Assembly: GCA_964622775.1 (NCBI GenBank)
Contig: CAZUSO010000004.1
Coordinates: 1 to 64,000, forward strand
Source of the DNA: CAZUSO01 sp964622775
GTDB taxonomy: Bacteria; Bacteroidota; Bacteroidia; Chitinophagales; Chitinophagaceae
Reading direction: 5' to 3'
DNA: 64,000 bases
In this document: piece after piece, positions 50,901 through 59,289 of the stretch
Position numbering within the stretch: the first letter of the stretch is position 1
Layout of the letters: each line of letters opens with the position of its first letter
The notes under the pieces: model-generated
Told to the model about the DNA's origin: nothing
Databases searched by the model: none
Seen by the model: only the letters and a program-made list of their open reading frames with translations
Translations under genes and position numbers: made by a program

Positions 50901-53380
50901 TTGACATGCACCGGCTTCCTGGTTCCTACATAATCGCTGAACGGCCTGATACCGAAGAATACCGGCTGGGAATACACTTCAAAATTCACATAGCGGTGAA
51001 CGGGCCGCCCGGTTTCATCAAATACCGTAGTATGGATATTGCCCCTCAGCAACCCCGTTTCAGCCAGTTTGGAATCCAATGCTATGGCTTCATTGGCCAT
51101 TCCACGCTCATCAGTTGTTCCGCTGCGGAATACTGTGGAGTAATAAAAGTCTTTTACGACTGCAAAATTATAATCAGCAAATCCTTTAGGTCTAAACACG
51201 CTTTTATCGAGATTCAGTTCCCATTCGTAATTCCGGTTGGCGGCAGGCGTACCGAATAGATTGTCCGCTTTAAGGGAAGTCACTACGGTTTCGCCCGCTT
51301 CGTACGTTTCCTTATCCAGTTTGGATTCCACTTTAATCCGGTCGGGCATAAAATCTTCAATGCTGAAATTGTAGGTGTTAAGGAGTACATCGTTCCCGCT
51401 AAAAGCCTGCAATACATAAGTCCCGGTAATAGCAGAAGCCGGAATGTCAAACAGCGTTTCCGTGCTGCCTTGCTCATTCAGGATTTTTTTCCGGGTAGCG
51501 AACTCTTTCCCGTTTGGCATCAGGAGCTTCAGTTTTACGGGCATCTCCCCGGGTGGCATCCATGATTCATCCCGCACTACCAGGCTCGTATGAATCGTTT
51601 CGCCCGAACGGTAAAGATTACGCTCGGCATAAATCCAGGCATTAAGACCCGTGGGGTTTACGTTACGTCCGCCGATATCAAAGCGGGACGTCTCGATGCG
51701 GCTCTCATTGAACGTGATGAAGCTGTAATCGTCACCGGCTTTTGCAGTCACCATTCCGATATGAAAACCCGGCGCTTTTTCCTGAATATTATCGAAAACG
51801 GCTACACCATTCCGGTCGGTCTCCATGGTATGAACAGCCTGATTGGTCGTGGATACAAATGTGATCCTTGCATTGCTGACAGGGCTTGCATTCCGAATGG
51901 AATTAGCAAATACATACAGCTTGTCCTGTTCCTCCTTTATGATCAGCCCGATGTCGGAAAGCGAAAGTATCTTGCTTTGCTGTAGCCATTTCTGGCTTGT
52001 TGACTCAATGGTGATTACATATACGCCATCGTAACCCCGAAGCCGGTCTGCAAAATCAAGATGGAGTAAATGCGCCTGATTGTTTTTGGGTAATTTTTCT
52101 ACCTGATATTTCTGCTGAAAAACGGTATCACCAATATCATGGGTATTGTAGTACTCATAATAGTTGTAATTATCATCGTCATAATCGTATCCCCAACTGT
52201 TACCTCGTTTGAAAAGCTGCATCATATTATTTTCATACACCTTCACAACAGTCACCTCTACTTCGGGAATCTGTACAATCTGTAACGCAAGATTACGAAA
52301 GCCCTTTGTGGAAAGATACATGCCTTTGCTGTTTACAAACCCGATAGCGGGCTCCGGTTCTCCGAATGATGCCATCGTAACCGCATCATCCCGGAGCTTT
52401 CCGCCGTACAGTCCGGTAATCTCTTTGCTGAGCGTAATATTATACGCTATTTTAGGATCGAAATTATTGCTGGAAATGATCAATCCTGCATCTGTGGCTT
52501 CCACATCAAAAGTAACTGCCGGTTCTATGCTGATGAGCTGAAGCAGTCCTTTCTCCTCCACAGGCTGAGACAATGCAATATTTACTATGCCCTGCACCCC
52601 GTCATGCTGCGCATTCGTATTGGTGACGGCGAGCGTATAGCGGGAGGCTATGGGTGTAGTAAAAGTGGTGTCATTTTTGGAAGAAGATTTGCTGCCTGCA
52701 ATGGGAATGCCTTTATCTAAACTTACCTTCAAATCAACAGTTTGATCTTTATCGCTTACCGGGATAAATTGCACGGAAACATTTTTCCCGATACCGCTAT
52801 TAACCGGCCGGAAACTTACAGACTGCCCGTTGGCCTGAAGTTTCAGCTTGGAAGCAGCCTGCGTTACATCGGTTTCATAATTAAAAAGCAAGTCCAATTG
52901 CGTTACAACGCCGGCTGCTTCCATATCCCGCGTCCATCGCGTTTGTGCGTCGGTAACCCGTAAAGGCGCAGTATGAAAAGAAAATGTGCGCTCCTTGCTA
53001 AGTGTGTAATTTTTCTTTTTCACCCTATCCAGCAGGCGCGGGCTAAGCGTTGCTTTATATTCCTTCGCAGGCTGAAATCCTTTCTGGGGTGAAAATACCA
53101 GTTCGCTTGAGCTGCTCCAGCGAAAGGATCCGGCTATCCTGGGTTCAAATTCAATATAAGTCGTACTGTCCCAGTTGTTGAGCAGGCTGTCCGGATAAAT
53201 ATCCTTATTGAATTGAAAAACCAGGTTCTGCTGTGCAGCGACCTCCCCTTTACAATTAGTGTTGAGCAATTTCACCTCATTTCGGTTGCCGCAGGAAGCC
53301 GTAAAAAGCAGTACACATACGATTAATGACCGGAATATACCCGGCAGTCTACACCGGAATTTATTAGGAAGTGAAGGCAT
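47954..53380 (-). CDS. Bacterial alpha-2-macroglobulin lipoprotein
   Basis: The 1808-residue protein is a bacterial alpha-2-macroglobulin, which traps host or competitor proteases by a reactive thioester. The N-terminus has a lipobox (VCVLLFTASCG) that anchors it to a membrane. A series of macroglobulin-type beta domains (for example FSIEDFMPDRIKVESKL, YRSGETIHTSLVVRDES) leads to the A2M core (FWSGILQADGRGHLEY, PQFSGDIRIMAVAYKDQ). The thioester motif is PYGCVEQTT near residue 1347, with Cys and Gln both present, followed by the alpha-helical thioester domain (YWPGGDYESWW). Length is typical of the YfhM-type. No penicillin-binding protein gene lies beside it, unlike in many Proteobacteria. A TATATTTG box (53418-53425) precedes it. 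Confidence 0.92.
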   Translation of the reverse strand: MPSLPNKFRCRLPGIFRSLIVCVLLFTASCGNRNEVKLLNTNCKGEVAAQQNLVFQFNKDIYPDSLLNNWDSTTYIEFEPRIAGSFRWSSSSELVFSPQKGFQPAKEYKATLSPRLLDRVKKKNYTLSKERTFSFHTAPLRVTDAQTRWTRDMEAAGVVTQLDLLFNYETDVTQAASKLKLQANGQSVSFRPVNSGIGKNVSVQFIPVSDKDQTVDLKVSLDKGIPIAGSKSSSKNDTTFTTPIASRYTLAVTNTNAQHDGVQGIVNIALSQPVEEKGLLQLISIEPAVTFDVEATDAGLIISSNNFDPKIAYNITLSKEITGLYGGKLRDDAVTMASFGEPEPAIGFVNSKGMYLSTKGFRNLALQIVQIPEVEVTVVKVYENNMMQLFKRGNSWGYDYDDDNYNYYEYYNTHDIGDTVFQQKYQVEKLPKNNQAHLLHLDFADRLRGYDGVYVITIESTSQKWLQQSKILSLSDIGLIIKEEQDKLYVFANSIRNASPVSNARITFVSTTNQAVHTMETDRNGVAVFDNIQEKAPGFHIGMVTAKAGDDYSFITFNESRIETSRFDIGGRNVNPTGLNAWIYAERNLYRSGETIHTSLVVRDESWMPPGEMPVKLKLLMPNGKEFATRKKILNEQGSTETLFDIPASAITGTYVLQAFSGNDVLLNTYNFSIEDFMPDRIKVESKLDKETYEAGETVVTSLKADNLFGTPAANRNYEWELNLDKSVFRPKGFADYNFAVVKDFYYSTVFRSGTTDERGMANEAIALDSKLAETGLLRGNIHTTVFDETGRPVHRYVNFEVYSQPVFFGIRPFSDYVGTRKPVHVNLVAVDKNGATQGQPATVVVVRKEWQNVIQQTGSRYKYVSKWVEKEVSRQTLNIQGNNTRFSFTPELSGEYAVRVSRPGSSSYVEQSFYAYGYGDTQYSSFEVNNEGNVTIKADKESYAPGEAVNLLFTTPFEGRMLVSVERDKIIEYYFVNTSNKSASLKLKATDAYLPNVYIAATLFRPMDGSDMPLTVAQGYKNLKVEAKQNKLPVSVSVSEQSRSKTLQTISVKTAPHAYVTIAAVDEGILQVKNYKTPNPYLYFYQKVALAVGNFNIYPLLLPEYKITSSSTGGDGGADELAGRVNPLFVNRVKNVSFWSGILQADGRGHLEYAIDVPQFSGDIRIMAVAYKDQAFGSFDNHMKVADPIVISTALPRFFSPGDQALMPVTLSNITGKEATAQVSVQTQGAVTIPGTQVQTVTIKPNSEARVVFHVAAANDMGSGKVTVAVKALGETFQNETEIVVRPPASLQKSTISGTVDAGNSFQLPLSHNFIPATFSGNLVVSNSPLTSFSKNLAYLIHYPYGCVEQTTASAFPQLYYGDLVRTLYGKENKDPNPNYNVQQAILKLQAMQLPNGALSYWPGGDYESWWGSVFAAHFLIEAERAGFDVNDAMLSRLLGYLKFRLKKKEVVAYYFNGDQRKTIAAREVPYSLYVLALARQPQQSLMNFYKGNKDMLSLDSKYLLAAAYAVSGQQDMARQVLPPAFRGEQSESQFGGSFASYTRDRAIALNALLDINPQDPQVAELARQLSEVLHTSPYLNTQETVFSILALGKIARRSTGMQGEAQVTANGKTIATTKGSPVQIDLKGLGNQPVQIKVSGKGTYYYFREISGISRDGTIKEEDKYLKVRRSYYTRSGQLITNNTFKQNDLIVVKISIQGEYRSVIDNVVITDMLPAGLEIENTRLNDMPNLKWVTGIKDRDEPDYLDVRDDRLNLFTSVGSGVKTFYYMVRAVSPGTYKSGPVQADAMYNGMYHSYHGAGIIIITE

Positions 53381-53417
53381 CAGAAAAAGTTTTTTCGGGA
53401 AAATGATTATGCTGCTT

Positions 53418-53425
53418 CAAATATA
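53418..53425 (-). promoter_or_regulatory. -7 box of the alpha-2-macroglobulin gene
   Basis: TATATTTG on the minus strand about 40 bases before the ATG matches the -7 consensus. No clear -33 box. Confidence 0.45.
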
Positions 53426-53731
53426 TTGAAAACGGATAAATAAAACCAGACATTCCAGGAAAAACGCAGGGAAATGCTTTTATGCAGGTTAGTCCCGGAT
53501 GAACTCCCGGGACGTAAATATCTACAGCTCCGGGTGCAACCAGGGGTTGAAAAACGGGTATTATTCTTGTTTTGGCATGTGGTCTTGTTGCGGAGCAAAA
53601 TAAAAACCAGGACAAAACACAGGTGGAAGTCTAAAAGCGTTTTCCCTGCCGGATGTTTCGCTGATATTTCTTGCAGGATCCGGCCGAGCATTATAAAATG
53701 ATTCAGATTTCCGATTGTTCCCGGTCTGTCC

Positions 53732-53739
53732 TAAATTTG
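53732..53739 (+). promoter_or_regulatory. -7 box of purL
   Basis: TAAATTTG lies 36 bases before the ATG at 53776. TTTC lies 20 bases upstream of it, a one-base mismatch to the -33 box. It falls inside a longer frame and supports the shorter start. Confidence 0.5.
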
Positions 53740-53775
53740 CGTTTTCTTAATCAGCTTTTTATTCCCGAAAAAAAT

Positions 53776-55983
53776 ATGGAAGCAACACTGGAACAAGCCA
53801 AACAATTAGGTTTATTAGAAAGTGAGTTCGAGCAAATCAAACAGGTTTTAGGGCGTACGCCTAATTTTAATGAAACGGCGATCTACTCGGTGATGTGGAG
53901 CGAACATTGCAGCTATAAAAATTCTATCAAATACCTGAAAAAGCTACCCCGCGAAGGCAGCAGATTATTGGTAAAGGCTGGCGAGGAAAACGCCGGTCTG
54001 GTAGATATTGGTGACGGACTTGCGGTAGTGTTTAAGATCGAATCGCACAACCACCCTTCCGCTATTGAACCGTTCCAGGGAGCGGCTACCGGTGTAGGCG
54101 GTATTCACCGCGATATCTTTACGATGGGGGCACGTCCCATTGCTGCGCTCAATTCTTTACGGTTCGGGAATCTGTCCAGCGCCAAAACCAGGCACTTGGT
54201 GAAAGGCGTGGTGAAAGGAATCGGGCATTACGGCAACTGCTTCGGCGTGCCGACCGTTGGAGGTGAAATTTATTTTGAAGATTGCTATCAAACCAATCCG
54301 CTCGTCAATGCCATGAGCGTGGGCATTGTGCAGGTAGGGCAAACATTTTCCGCTACTTCTTTCGGCGAAGGAAATCCGGTATTTATTGTGGGCGCAGCTA
54401 CCGGGAAAGACGGTATCGGTGGGGCTTCCTTTGCTTCTGCGGACATCTCGGAGGATAGTGCGGAACAATTGCCGGCCGTTCAGGTAGGCGATCCTTTCGA
54501 GGAAAAGAAATTGCTGGAAGCCTGCATGGAATTAGTTGGAAAAGATATGATTGTCGGGATGCAGGATATGGGCGCTGCGGGCATCAGCTGTTCCACCTCC
54601 GAAATGAGCGCGAAGGGCGAGCATGGGATGAATATTAACCTGGATAAGGTACCGACCCGCCAGGAAAACATGAAGGCCTGGGAAATGTTATTGAGCGAAA
54701 GCCAGGAGCGTATGCTGATCGTGGTAAAAAAAGGATTTGAAAAAGATGTGGAAGCCCTCTTTGAAAAATGGGATATTCATTGCGAGCAAATCGGGGAGGT
54801 AACTACTGACCCACGTTTAAAATATTATCTCAACGGCGAGCTGCAGGCCGATTTACCGGCAGAAAGCTTAGTGCTTGGCGGCGGTGCGCCGGTATATGAA
54901 CGGGAATTTAAGGAACCGGCTTACTTAGCCAACACATATCAGTTTGATCCCGCTTCCATCCTTATTCCGGACGGAATTCAGTTGAAAGTATTTGCAGAGC
55001 AACTGGCGCAATTGCCCAATATCGCATCCAAACGCTGGGTTTATGAGCAATACGACTCTATGGTTGGCACGGCTAATGTAAGCACGAATGCGCCATCCGA
55101 TGCGGCTATTGTCCGTATTCACGGTTCCGGAAAAGCCCTGGCTATAACGGTAGATTGCAACAGCCGTTATGTGTATCTGAACCCATACATCGGCGGTATG
55201 ATTGTCGTCAGCGAGGCTGCCCGTAATATCGTTTGCAGCGGTGGGCAGCCGGTGGCTATTACCAATTGCCTCAATTTTGGCAATCCTTATAATCCGGAGG
55301 TATATTACCAGTTTGTGCATGCCCTGCGCGGCATGAGCGATGCCTGCCTGAAGTTTGATACTCCGGTTACGGGAGGCAATGTCAGCTTTTACAACCAAAG
55401 TGAAGACGGGCCTGTTTATCCTACGCCGACCATTGGCATGGTGGGTGTGCTGGACGATATCGGCCAGGCGATGACTTTAGACTTCAAATCACCGGGCGAT
55501 GTGATCTATATGCTTGGTACCTGCCGGGATGATATCAACGGCTCGGAATACCTGTTCAAATTGAATGGAGTGGAGTTTAGTCCTGCGCCCCATTTCGATT
55601 TAGAGGAGGAGTTTGCGTTACAACAAATGGTAGCCGCATTGATTCAGTCCGGGATTATCCGTTCTGCACATGATCTCTCCGAAGGCGGTCTGTTTATCGC
55701 CTTATTAGAAAGCGCTATGGTGCGCAATCTGGGCTTCGATATTAATCCATCCTGCGCTATCCGCCCGGATGCCTGCCTGTTTGGCGAAGCACAAAGCCGG
55801 GTTGTGGTAAGCGTGACCCCGGATAAAGCCGGGGCGTTTGAGCGCATGTTGGACGGTTTCCCTGCTTTGAAACTCGGAACGGTAACTACCGGCGATCTGC
55901 GTGTATTCACTCAGGACTGGGGCGCCGTAGCTGCCTGGAAAACGAAGTATGATACCGCCATTGAACGGGAGCTGGCAGGATGA
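53776..55983 (+). CDS. purL: Phosphoribosylformylglycinamidine synthase, small-type PurL
   Basis: PurL makes FGAM from FGAR, ATP and ammonia in purine synthesis. The roughly 735-residue protein is the small form, which works in a complex with PurS and the glutaminase PurQ. Markers are the ETAIYSVMWSEHCSYKNS N-terminal segment, VFKIESHNHPSAIEPFQGAATGVGG (ATP site), YGNCFGVPTVGGE, GMQDMGAAGISCSTSEM, CLNFGNPYNPEVYYQF and AHDLSEGGLF near the C-terminus. I chose the ATG at 53776, which gives the family N-terminus METLEQ-like region and follows a -7 box. PurS and PurQ are not encoded here and must lie elsewhere. Confidence 0.95.
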   Translation: MEATLEQAKQLGLLESEFEQIKQVLGRTPNFNETAIYSVMWSEHCSYKNSIKYLKKLPREGSRLLVKAGEENAGLVDIGDGLAVVFKIESHNHPSAIEPFQGAATGVGGIHRDIFTMGARPIAALNSLRFGNLSSAKTRHLVKGVVKGIGHYGNCFGVPTVGGEIYFEDCYQTNPLVNAMSVGIVQVGQTFSATSFGEGNPVFIVGAATGKDGIGGASFASADISEDSAEQLPAVQVGDPFEEKKLLEACMELVGKDMIVGMQDMGAAGISCSTSEMSAKGEHGMNINLDKVPTRQENMKAWEMLLSESQERMLIVVKKGFEKDVEALFEKWDIHCEQIGEVTTDPRLKYYLNGELQADLPAESLVLGGGAPVYEREFKEPAYLANTYQFDPASILIPDGIQLKVFAEQLAQLPNIASKRWVYEQYDSMVGTANVSTNAPSDAAIVRIHGSGKALAITVDCNSRYVYLNPYIGGMIVVSEAARNIVCSGGQPVAITNCLNFGNPYNPEVYYQFVHALRGMSDACLKFDTPVTGGNVSFYNQSEDGPVYPTPTIGMVGVLDDIGQAMTLDFKSPGDVIYMLGTCRDDINGSEYLFKLNGVEFSPAPHFDLEEEFALQQMVAALIQSGIIRSAHDLSEGGLFIALLESAMVRNLGFDINPSCAIRPDACLFGEAQSRVVVSVTPDKAGAFERMLDGFPALKLGTVTTGDLRVFTQDWGAVAAWKTKYDTAIERELAG

Positions 55984-56366
55984 GTAATTGGAAGTTGGAA
56001 ATTTGAAATTGAATTTGATAAATGGCACCGTACGAGCAAGGGAATTAATTTAGCTAACAGCAACCAACGAATAGCGTTCCGCTTTTCAATCTCTAACAAT
56101 CTTATTCAATCCCAATCAATCTCTTCCAATCAACTCCTGCCGGCATAGCGCCAATTTGAGATATGCCTTTGGAATATATCTATGTATCTGTAAACCTATA
56201 AAAAAGTAATTGGAGATATGCTAAAAAACCATACCTTAGTGAAAATTTTTATTCGGTTAAACACATATTATGAACCGAACAGGGCGGCACAAATCGCAGG
56301 ACGGCGTAGCATGAAAATGATGTCATCAAGTGAATTCCGCCTGTTCAAAAAAAACAACAATTCCAA
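55984..56366. other. Spacer after purL, low-complexity, no gene
   Basis: The stretch begins with a run rich in TTGGAA, GAAATTG and GAATTTG, and at about 56088-56132 it holds CAATC-rich sequence (CAATCCCAATCAATCTCTTCC, for instance). Both are typical low-complexity intergenic DNA in Bacteroidota. A short frame from 56330 overlaps the start of the next gene and is not convincing. Confidence 0.5.
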
Positions 56367-56768
56367 ATGAAACTGAAAGTATTACTCATGAGCGCAATGA
56401 TATTTGGTTGGGCAGGTTTTACCGGCTCTGCTTACGCTCAGGACGCATCTGCGGCCAAAACATCCCCCATTTCAAAGGTAACAAAAGCCGATTTTTCTGC
56501 TGCTATAAGCGCATTTGAAAAGGCAGGGGTTAACCAGACAAATTTTGCAGAATTAAATAACATGATGACGCAGTTGCTGAGCAATGGCAAGCAAGCTTAT
56601 TCCCGTGCCCAGGAAGCGGGAAATGATGAAGCGACTGTGAAAGTATTTAATGAATTCCGCCATCAGGAAGCAATCTATTCCGGTATCCGGAAGGCCTTGT
56701 TCGAAAGCGAACCTATTGATGCGAAAGTAGTGATCAGCCAGTTGGATGCTTTTGCGGAAACGCTGTAA
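56367..56768 (+). CDS. Small secreted protein, unknown function
   Basis: The 133-residue product has a signal peptide (KVLLMSAMIFGWAGFTGSAYAQ). The mature part is helical and polar (VTKADFSAAISAFEKAGVNQTNFAELNNMMTQLL, SRAQEAGNDEATVKVFNEF). I do not recognise the family. It is followed by a strong terminator and appears to be a single-gene unit. Length and composition suggest a soluble periplasmic protein. Confidence 0.7.
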   Translation: MKLKVLLMSAMIFGWAGFTGSAYAQDASAAKTSPISKVTKADFSAAISAFEKAGVNQTNFAELNNMMTQLLSNGKQAYSRAQEAGNDEATVKVFNEFRHQEAIYSGIRKALFESEPIDAKVVISQLDAFAETL

Positions 56769-56787
56769 TTCCTTTTTAAGAAACCGG

Positions 56788-56819
56788 AATCTCCATCAAT
56801 TACCTGATGGAGATTTTTT
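56788..56819 (+). terminator. Terminator after the small secreted protein
   Basis: An 11-bp perfect stem AATCTCCATCA / TGATGGAGATT with a 6-base loop, followed by TTTTTATT. It falls within the longest frame of the next gene, showing that frame must start later. Confidence 0.85.
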
Positions 56820-56866
56820 ATTACGCCGCTTTTTTAAAAATAGCCGTAATTTGCTGTCCGGCAAAA

Positions 56867-57622
56867 ATGATGAGCATGATGATTAAATCTTTTTTTTCCC
56901 ATTTAGGCAGCTATGTCCTGATGCTGAAGGGAATGTTTACGCGACCGGAAAACGGGAAGGTTTACTGGAAGGAGTTTATGGCTCAATGCAATGATATCGG
57001 TATCCGGTCTTTACCTATTGTATTGATTATTTCCGTTTTTCTGGGTGCGGTAATGACTGTGCAGACAGCCTATCAGCTTATCAGTCCGCTGATTCCCCGG
57101 TACGTGCTGGCTCAGGTTGTGCGGGATTCTGTAATCCTGGAACTGGCGCCTACGGTAATCTGCATAGTGCTGGCGGGTGTTGTGGGTTCAAAGATCGCCT
57201 CTGAGTTAGGCAATATGCGGGTGAGCGAGCAAATTGATGCTTTGGAAATTATGGGGATTAACACGAAGTCTTATTTGGTGATGCCTAAAATTATTTCGGC
57301 CGTTATTATGATTCCCTGCCTGATCATTATTGCTATAACACTCAGTCTTTCCGGCGGTTTTGTTACCGGTATGCTCACGAATACGATCAGTAGAGACCAG
57401 TTTATTTACGGCCTGGTAACGGATTTCCGTACCTTCAACATCACGGTTGCACTTTCCAAAGCATTTGTTTTTGCCTTTATTATCGCTTCCGTTCCGTCTT
57501 ACTATGGCTATAACGTACGCGGCGGAGCGCTCGAAATTGGGCGGTCGTCTACAACTGCGGTAATTGTCACCTGCATTATGATCCTGCTGGCGGATTATGT
57601 GATCACGTTGCTGATGCTGTAA
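56867..57622 (+). CDS. MlaE-type ABC transporter permease
   Basis: The roughly 251-residue protein belongs to the MlaE/YrbE permease family that moves phospholipids between the membranes with an ATPase and an MCE-domain protein. Features are the five or six membrane helices and SLPIVLIISVFLGAVMTVQTAYQL, LAPTVICIVLAGVVGSKIASELGNMRVSEQIDALEIMGI and KAFVFAFIIASVPSYYGYNVRGGALEIGRSSTTAVIVT. The start is uncertain among several Met codons near 56867; earlier starts overlap the previous terminator. The ATPase that usually follows is not next to it. Confidence 0.88.
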   Translation: MMSMMIKSFFSHLGSYVLMLKGMFTRPENGKVYWKEFMAQCNDIGIRSLPIVLIISVFLGAVMTVQTAYQLISPLIPRYVLAQVVRDSVILELAPTVICIVLAGVVGSKIASELGNMRVSEQIDALEIMGINTKSYLVMPKIISAVIMIPCLIIIAITLSLSGGFVTGMLTNTISRDQFIYGLVTDFRTFNITVALSKAFVFAFIIASVPSYYGYNVRGGALEIGRSSTTAVIVTCIMILLADYVITLLML

Positions 57623-57964
57623 TAACAGAGGAAGCCGGTAACGTCATCGTGCAATTTTCTTTTTTTAAATAATCAAATATAATTTCGACCAAAGAAATAC
57701 CTGATTGCAAAGTAATTTGACTAAAATTTCTGCATGAAGCATTCTCTTTCAGAATGGTGAAATATCCCAATACGGCCTGAATTGCGATATGGAAAATATC
57801 CGACTATTACAGCAAGGGTTCGGCATTAGGCGCTGCCAATCATAGCTACAACCAACGCTTAGTTCTCAATAGGTAATCCGAAAGAAAAATAATATTCTTG
57901 AAATGCTGTAACATTTAAGCAAGTCCCGTATCTAAAAGGCGAATTAAATCATTTAACCATTAAA
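57623..57964. other. Spacer with a dispersed-repeat copy
   Basis: No gene is seen in the 342 bases after the MlaE-type gene. The stretch contains one copy of the repeat that also occurs at 1397-1427, in opposite orientation. No ATPase gene for the permease is present here. Confidence 0.6.
57706..57736. repeat. Copy of the dispersed repeat
   Basis: These 31 bases, ending TTTCTGCATG, match the reverse complement of 1397-1427 at 28 of 31 positions. Both copies are intergenic. A match of this length is far beyond chance in 64 kb. Confidence 0.75.
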
Positions 57965-58819
57965 ATGAAAAAGTACGCCATTTTAATTATTGCTTTATTG
58001 TTCATCGCCTTATGTGCAGATGTATTCGGACAAAACAAATCTCCATATCCATTTAAAGTTCAAAAAACGGGACAAGGAAAACAATCTATTATTTTCATTC
58101 CGGGATTTGCCAGTTCAGGCGATGTATGGAACGAAACGAAAACAAAATTTGAGCCGGAATATACTTGCTATACGCTTACAATGGCTGGGTTTGCGGGTGT
58201 AAAGCCACAAGAAAATGCGACCTTCATTAACTGGGAAAATCGTATCGCCGACTTCATTAAAGACAATAAAATTGAAAAACCAATCCTTATTGGACACAGT
58301 ATGGGTGGAGGCCTAGCACTTGCCATCGCTGCGGATTACCCTGATTTGATTAATAAAATCGTAGTAATAGATGCCTTGCCTTGTCTTGCTGCATTAATGA
58401 ATCCTTCATTTAAAAGTAAAGATAATAATGATTGTTCGGCTATTGTGAGTCAAATGAGAGACATGAATAACGACCAGTTTTACCAAATGCAAAGAATGTC
58501 AATGCAAAGGCTGATGGCTGATACCACTATGCGGGAAACAGCTGTGGGTTGGAGTATGAAATCGGACCGAAAAACTTTTGCAGAAATGTATTGCGACTTT
58601 TCAAACACCGATTTAAGGGGAAAAATTAAAGCCATACAATGTCCCGCACTCGTCTTACTAGAGTCTTATTTCGCTACTTTGAAGCCCAATATTGAAGAGC
58701 AATACAACAACTTGAAAACTGTCCATTTTCAATATGCAGACAAAGGGTTACACTTCATTATGTTTGACGCCAAAGATTGGTATTTCATGCAACTCTTAAA
58801 TTTTATCCCTGTTAAGTAA
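57965..58819 (+). CDS. Secreted alpha/beta-hydrolase
   Basis: The 284-residue protein has a signal peptide (MKKYAILIIALLFIALCADVFGQ). An alpha/beta-hydrolase fold follows, with IIFIPGFASSG, the nucleophile elbow GHSMGG (S112) and a candidate catalytic His in GLHFIMFD. At the usual place of the acid residue, after strand ALVLLES, there is a Glu rather than Asp. The gene is AT-rich compared with its neighbours. Its stop shares one base with the start of the sigma-factor gene (TAATG), and the sigma gene overlaps the next, so the three are one unit. Substrate unknown. Confidence 0.82.
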   Translation: MKKYAILIIALLFIALCADVFGQNKSPYPFKVQKTGQGKQSIIFIPGFASSGDVWNETKTKFEPEYTCYTLTMAGFAGVKPQENATFINWENRIADFIKDNKIEKPILIGHSMGGGLALAIAADYPDLINKIVVIDALPCLAALMNPSFKSKDNNDCSAIVSQMRDMNNDQFYQMQRMSMQRLMADTTMRETAVGWSMKSDRKTFAEMYCDFSNTDLRGKIKAIQCPALVLLESYFATLKPNIEEQYNNLKTVHFQYADKGLHFIMFDAKDWYFMQLLNFIPVK

Positions 58820-59289
58820 TGCAGTTTGAAGAAATATATAACACCTATTGGCAAAAAATATTTCGGCTGTGTATGGGCTATGTGAACAATATTGAAGCAG
58901 CACAGGATTTAACGCAGGAAACATTCATTATTGTCTGGCAACAATTGCATAAGTTCAGAAATGAATCCGACATGGGTACCTGGATTTTCAGAATTGCTTC
59001 CAACAATTGTTTACGGCAAATAGAGAAAGATAAACGTATGATAAGAACCGGATTGCCCGTACAATTGAAAGAAGATAAAACGGAATCTATTGAACCGCAA
59101 ATTCAATTACTTTATCAATTTATAGCTGAACTACCCGAAACAGACCGCATAATCATTTCATTAGAACTGGAAGATGTGAAACAAACCGAAATCGCAAATA
59201 TTACCGGGCTTTCTGAAGCCAATATCAGGGTAAAAATTCATCGTATCAAAGAAAAACTAACACAAAAATTTAAAGTAAATGCAACATGA
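58819..59289 (+). CDS. ECF-type RNA polymerase sigma factor
   Basis: The 156-residue sigma factor has region 2 at about 5-70 (YWQKIFRLCMGYVNNIEAAQDLTQETFIIVWQQ, GTWIFRIASNNCLRQ) and region 4 at about 105-150 (ETDRIIISLELEDVKQTEIANITGLSEANIRVKIHRIKEKL). This is the standard ECF layout with no extra domain. It lies between a secreted hydrolase gene and a membrane-protein gene with which it overlaps by 11 bases. The membrane protein is probably its anti-sigma factor (inference). Target promoters are unknown. Confidence 0.92.
   Translation: MQFEEIYNTYWQKIFRLCMGYVNNIEAAQDLTQETFIIVWQQLHKFRNESDMGTWIFRIASNNCLRQIEKDKRMIRTGLPVQLKEDKTESIEPQIQLLYQFIAELPETDRIIISLELEDVKQTEIANITGLSEANIRVKIHRIKEKLTQKFKVNAT

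Larger units (their letters stand above)
53381..53775. other. Divergent spacer between the macroglobulin gene and purL
   Basis: I see no gene. The spacer holds the -7 box for the macroglobulin gene (TATATTTG, 53418-53425, minus) and that for purL (TAAATTTG, 53732-53739, plus). The open frames here lack codon or family signals. Confidence 0.6.
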
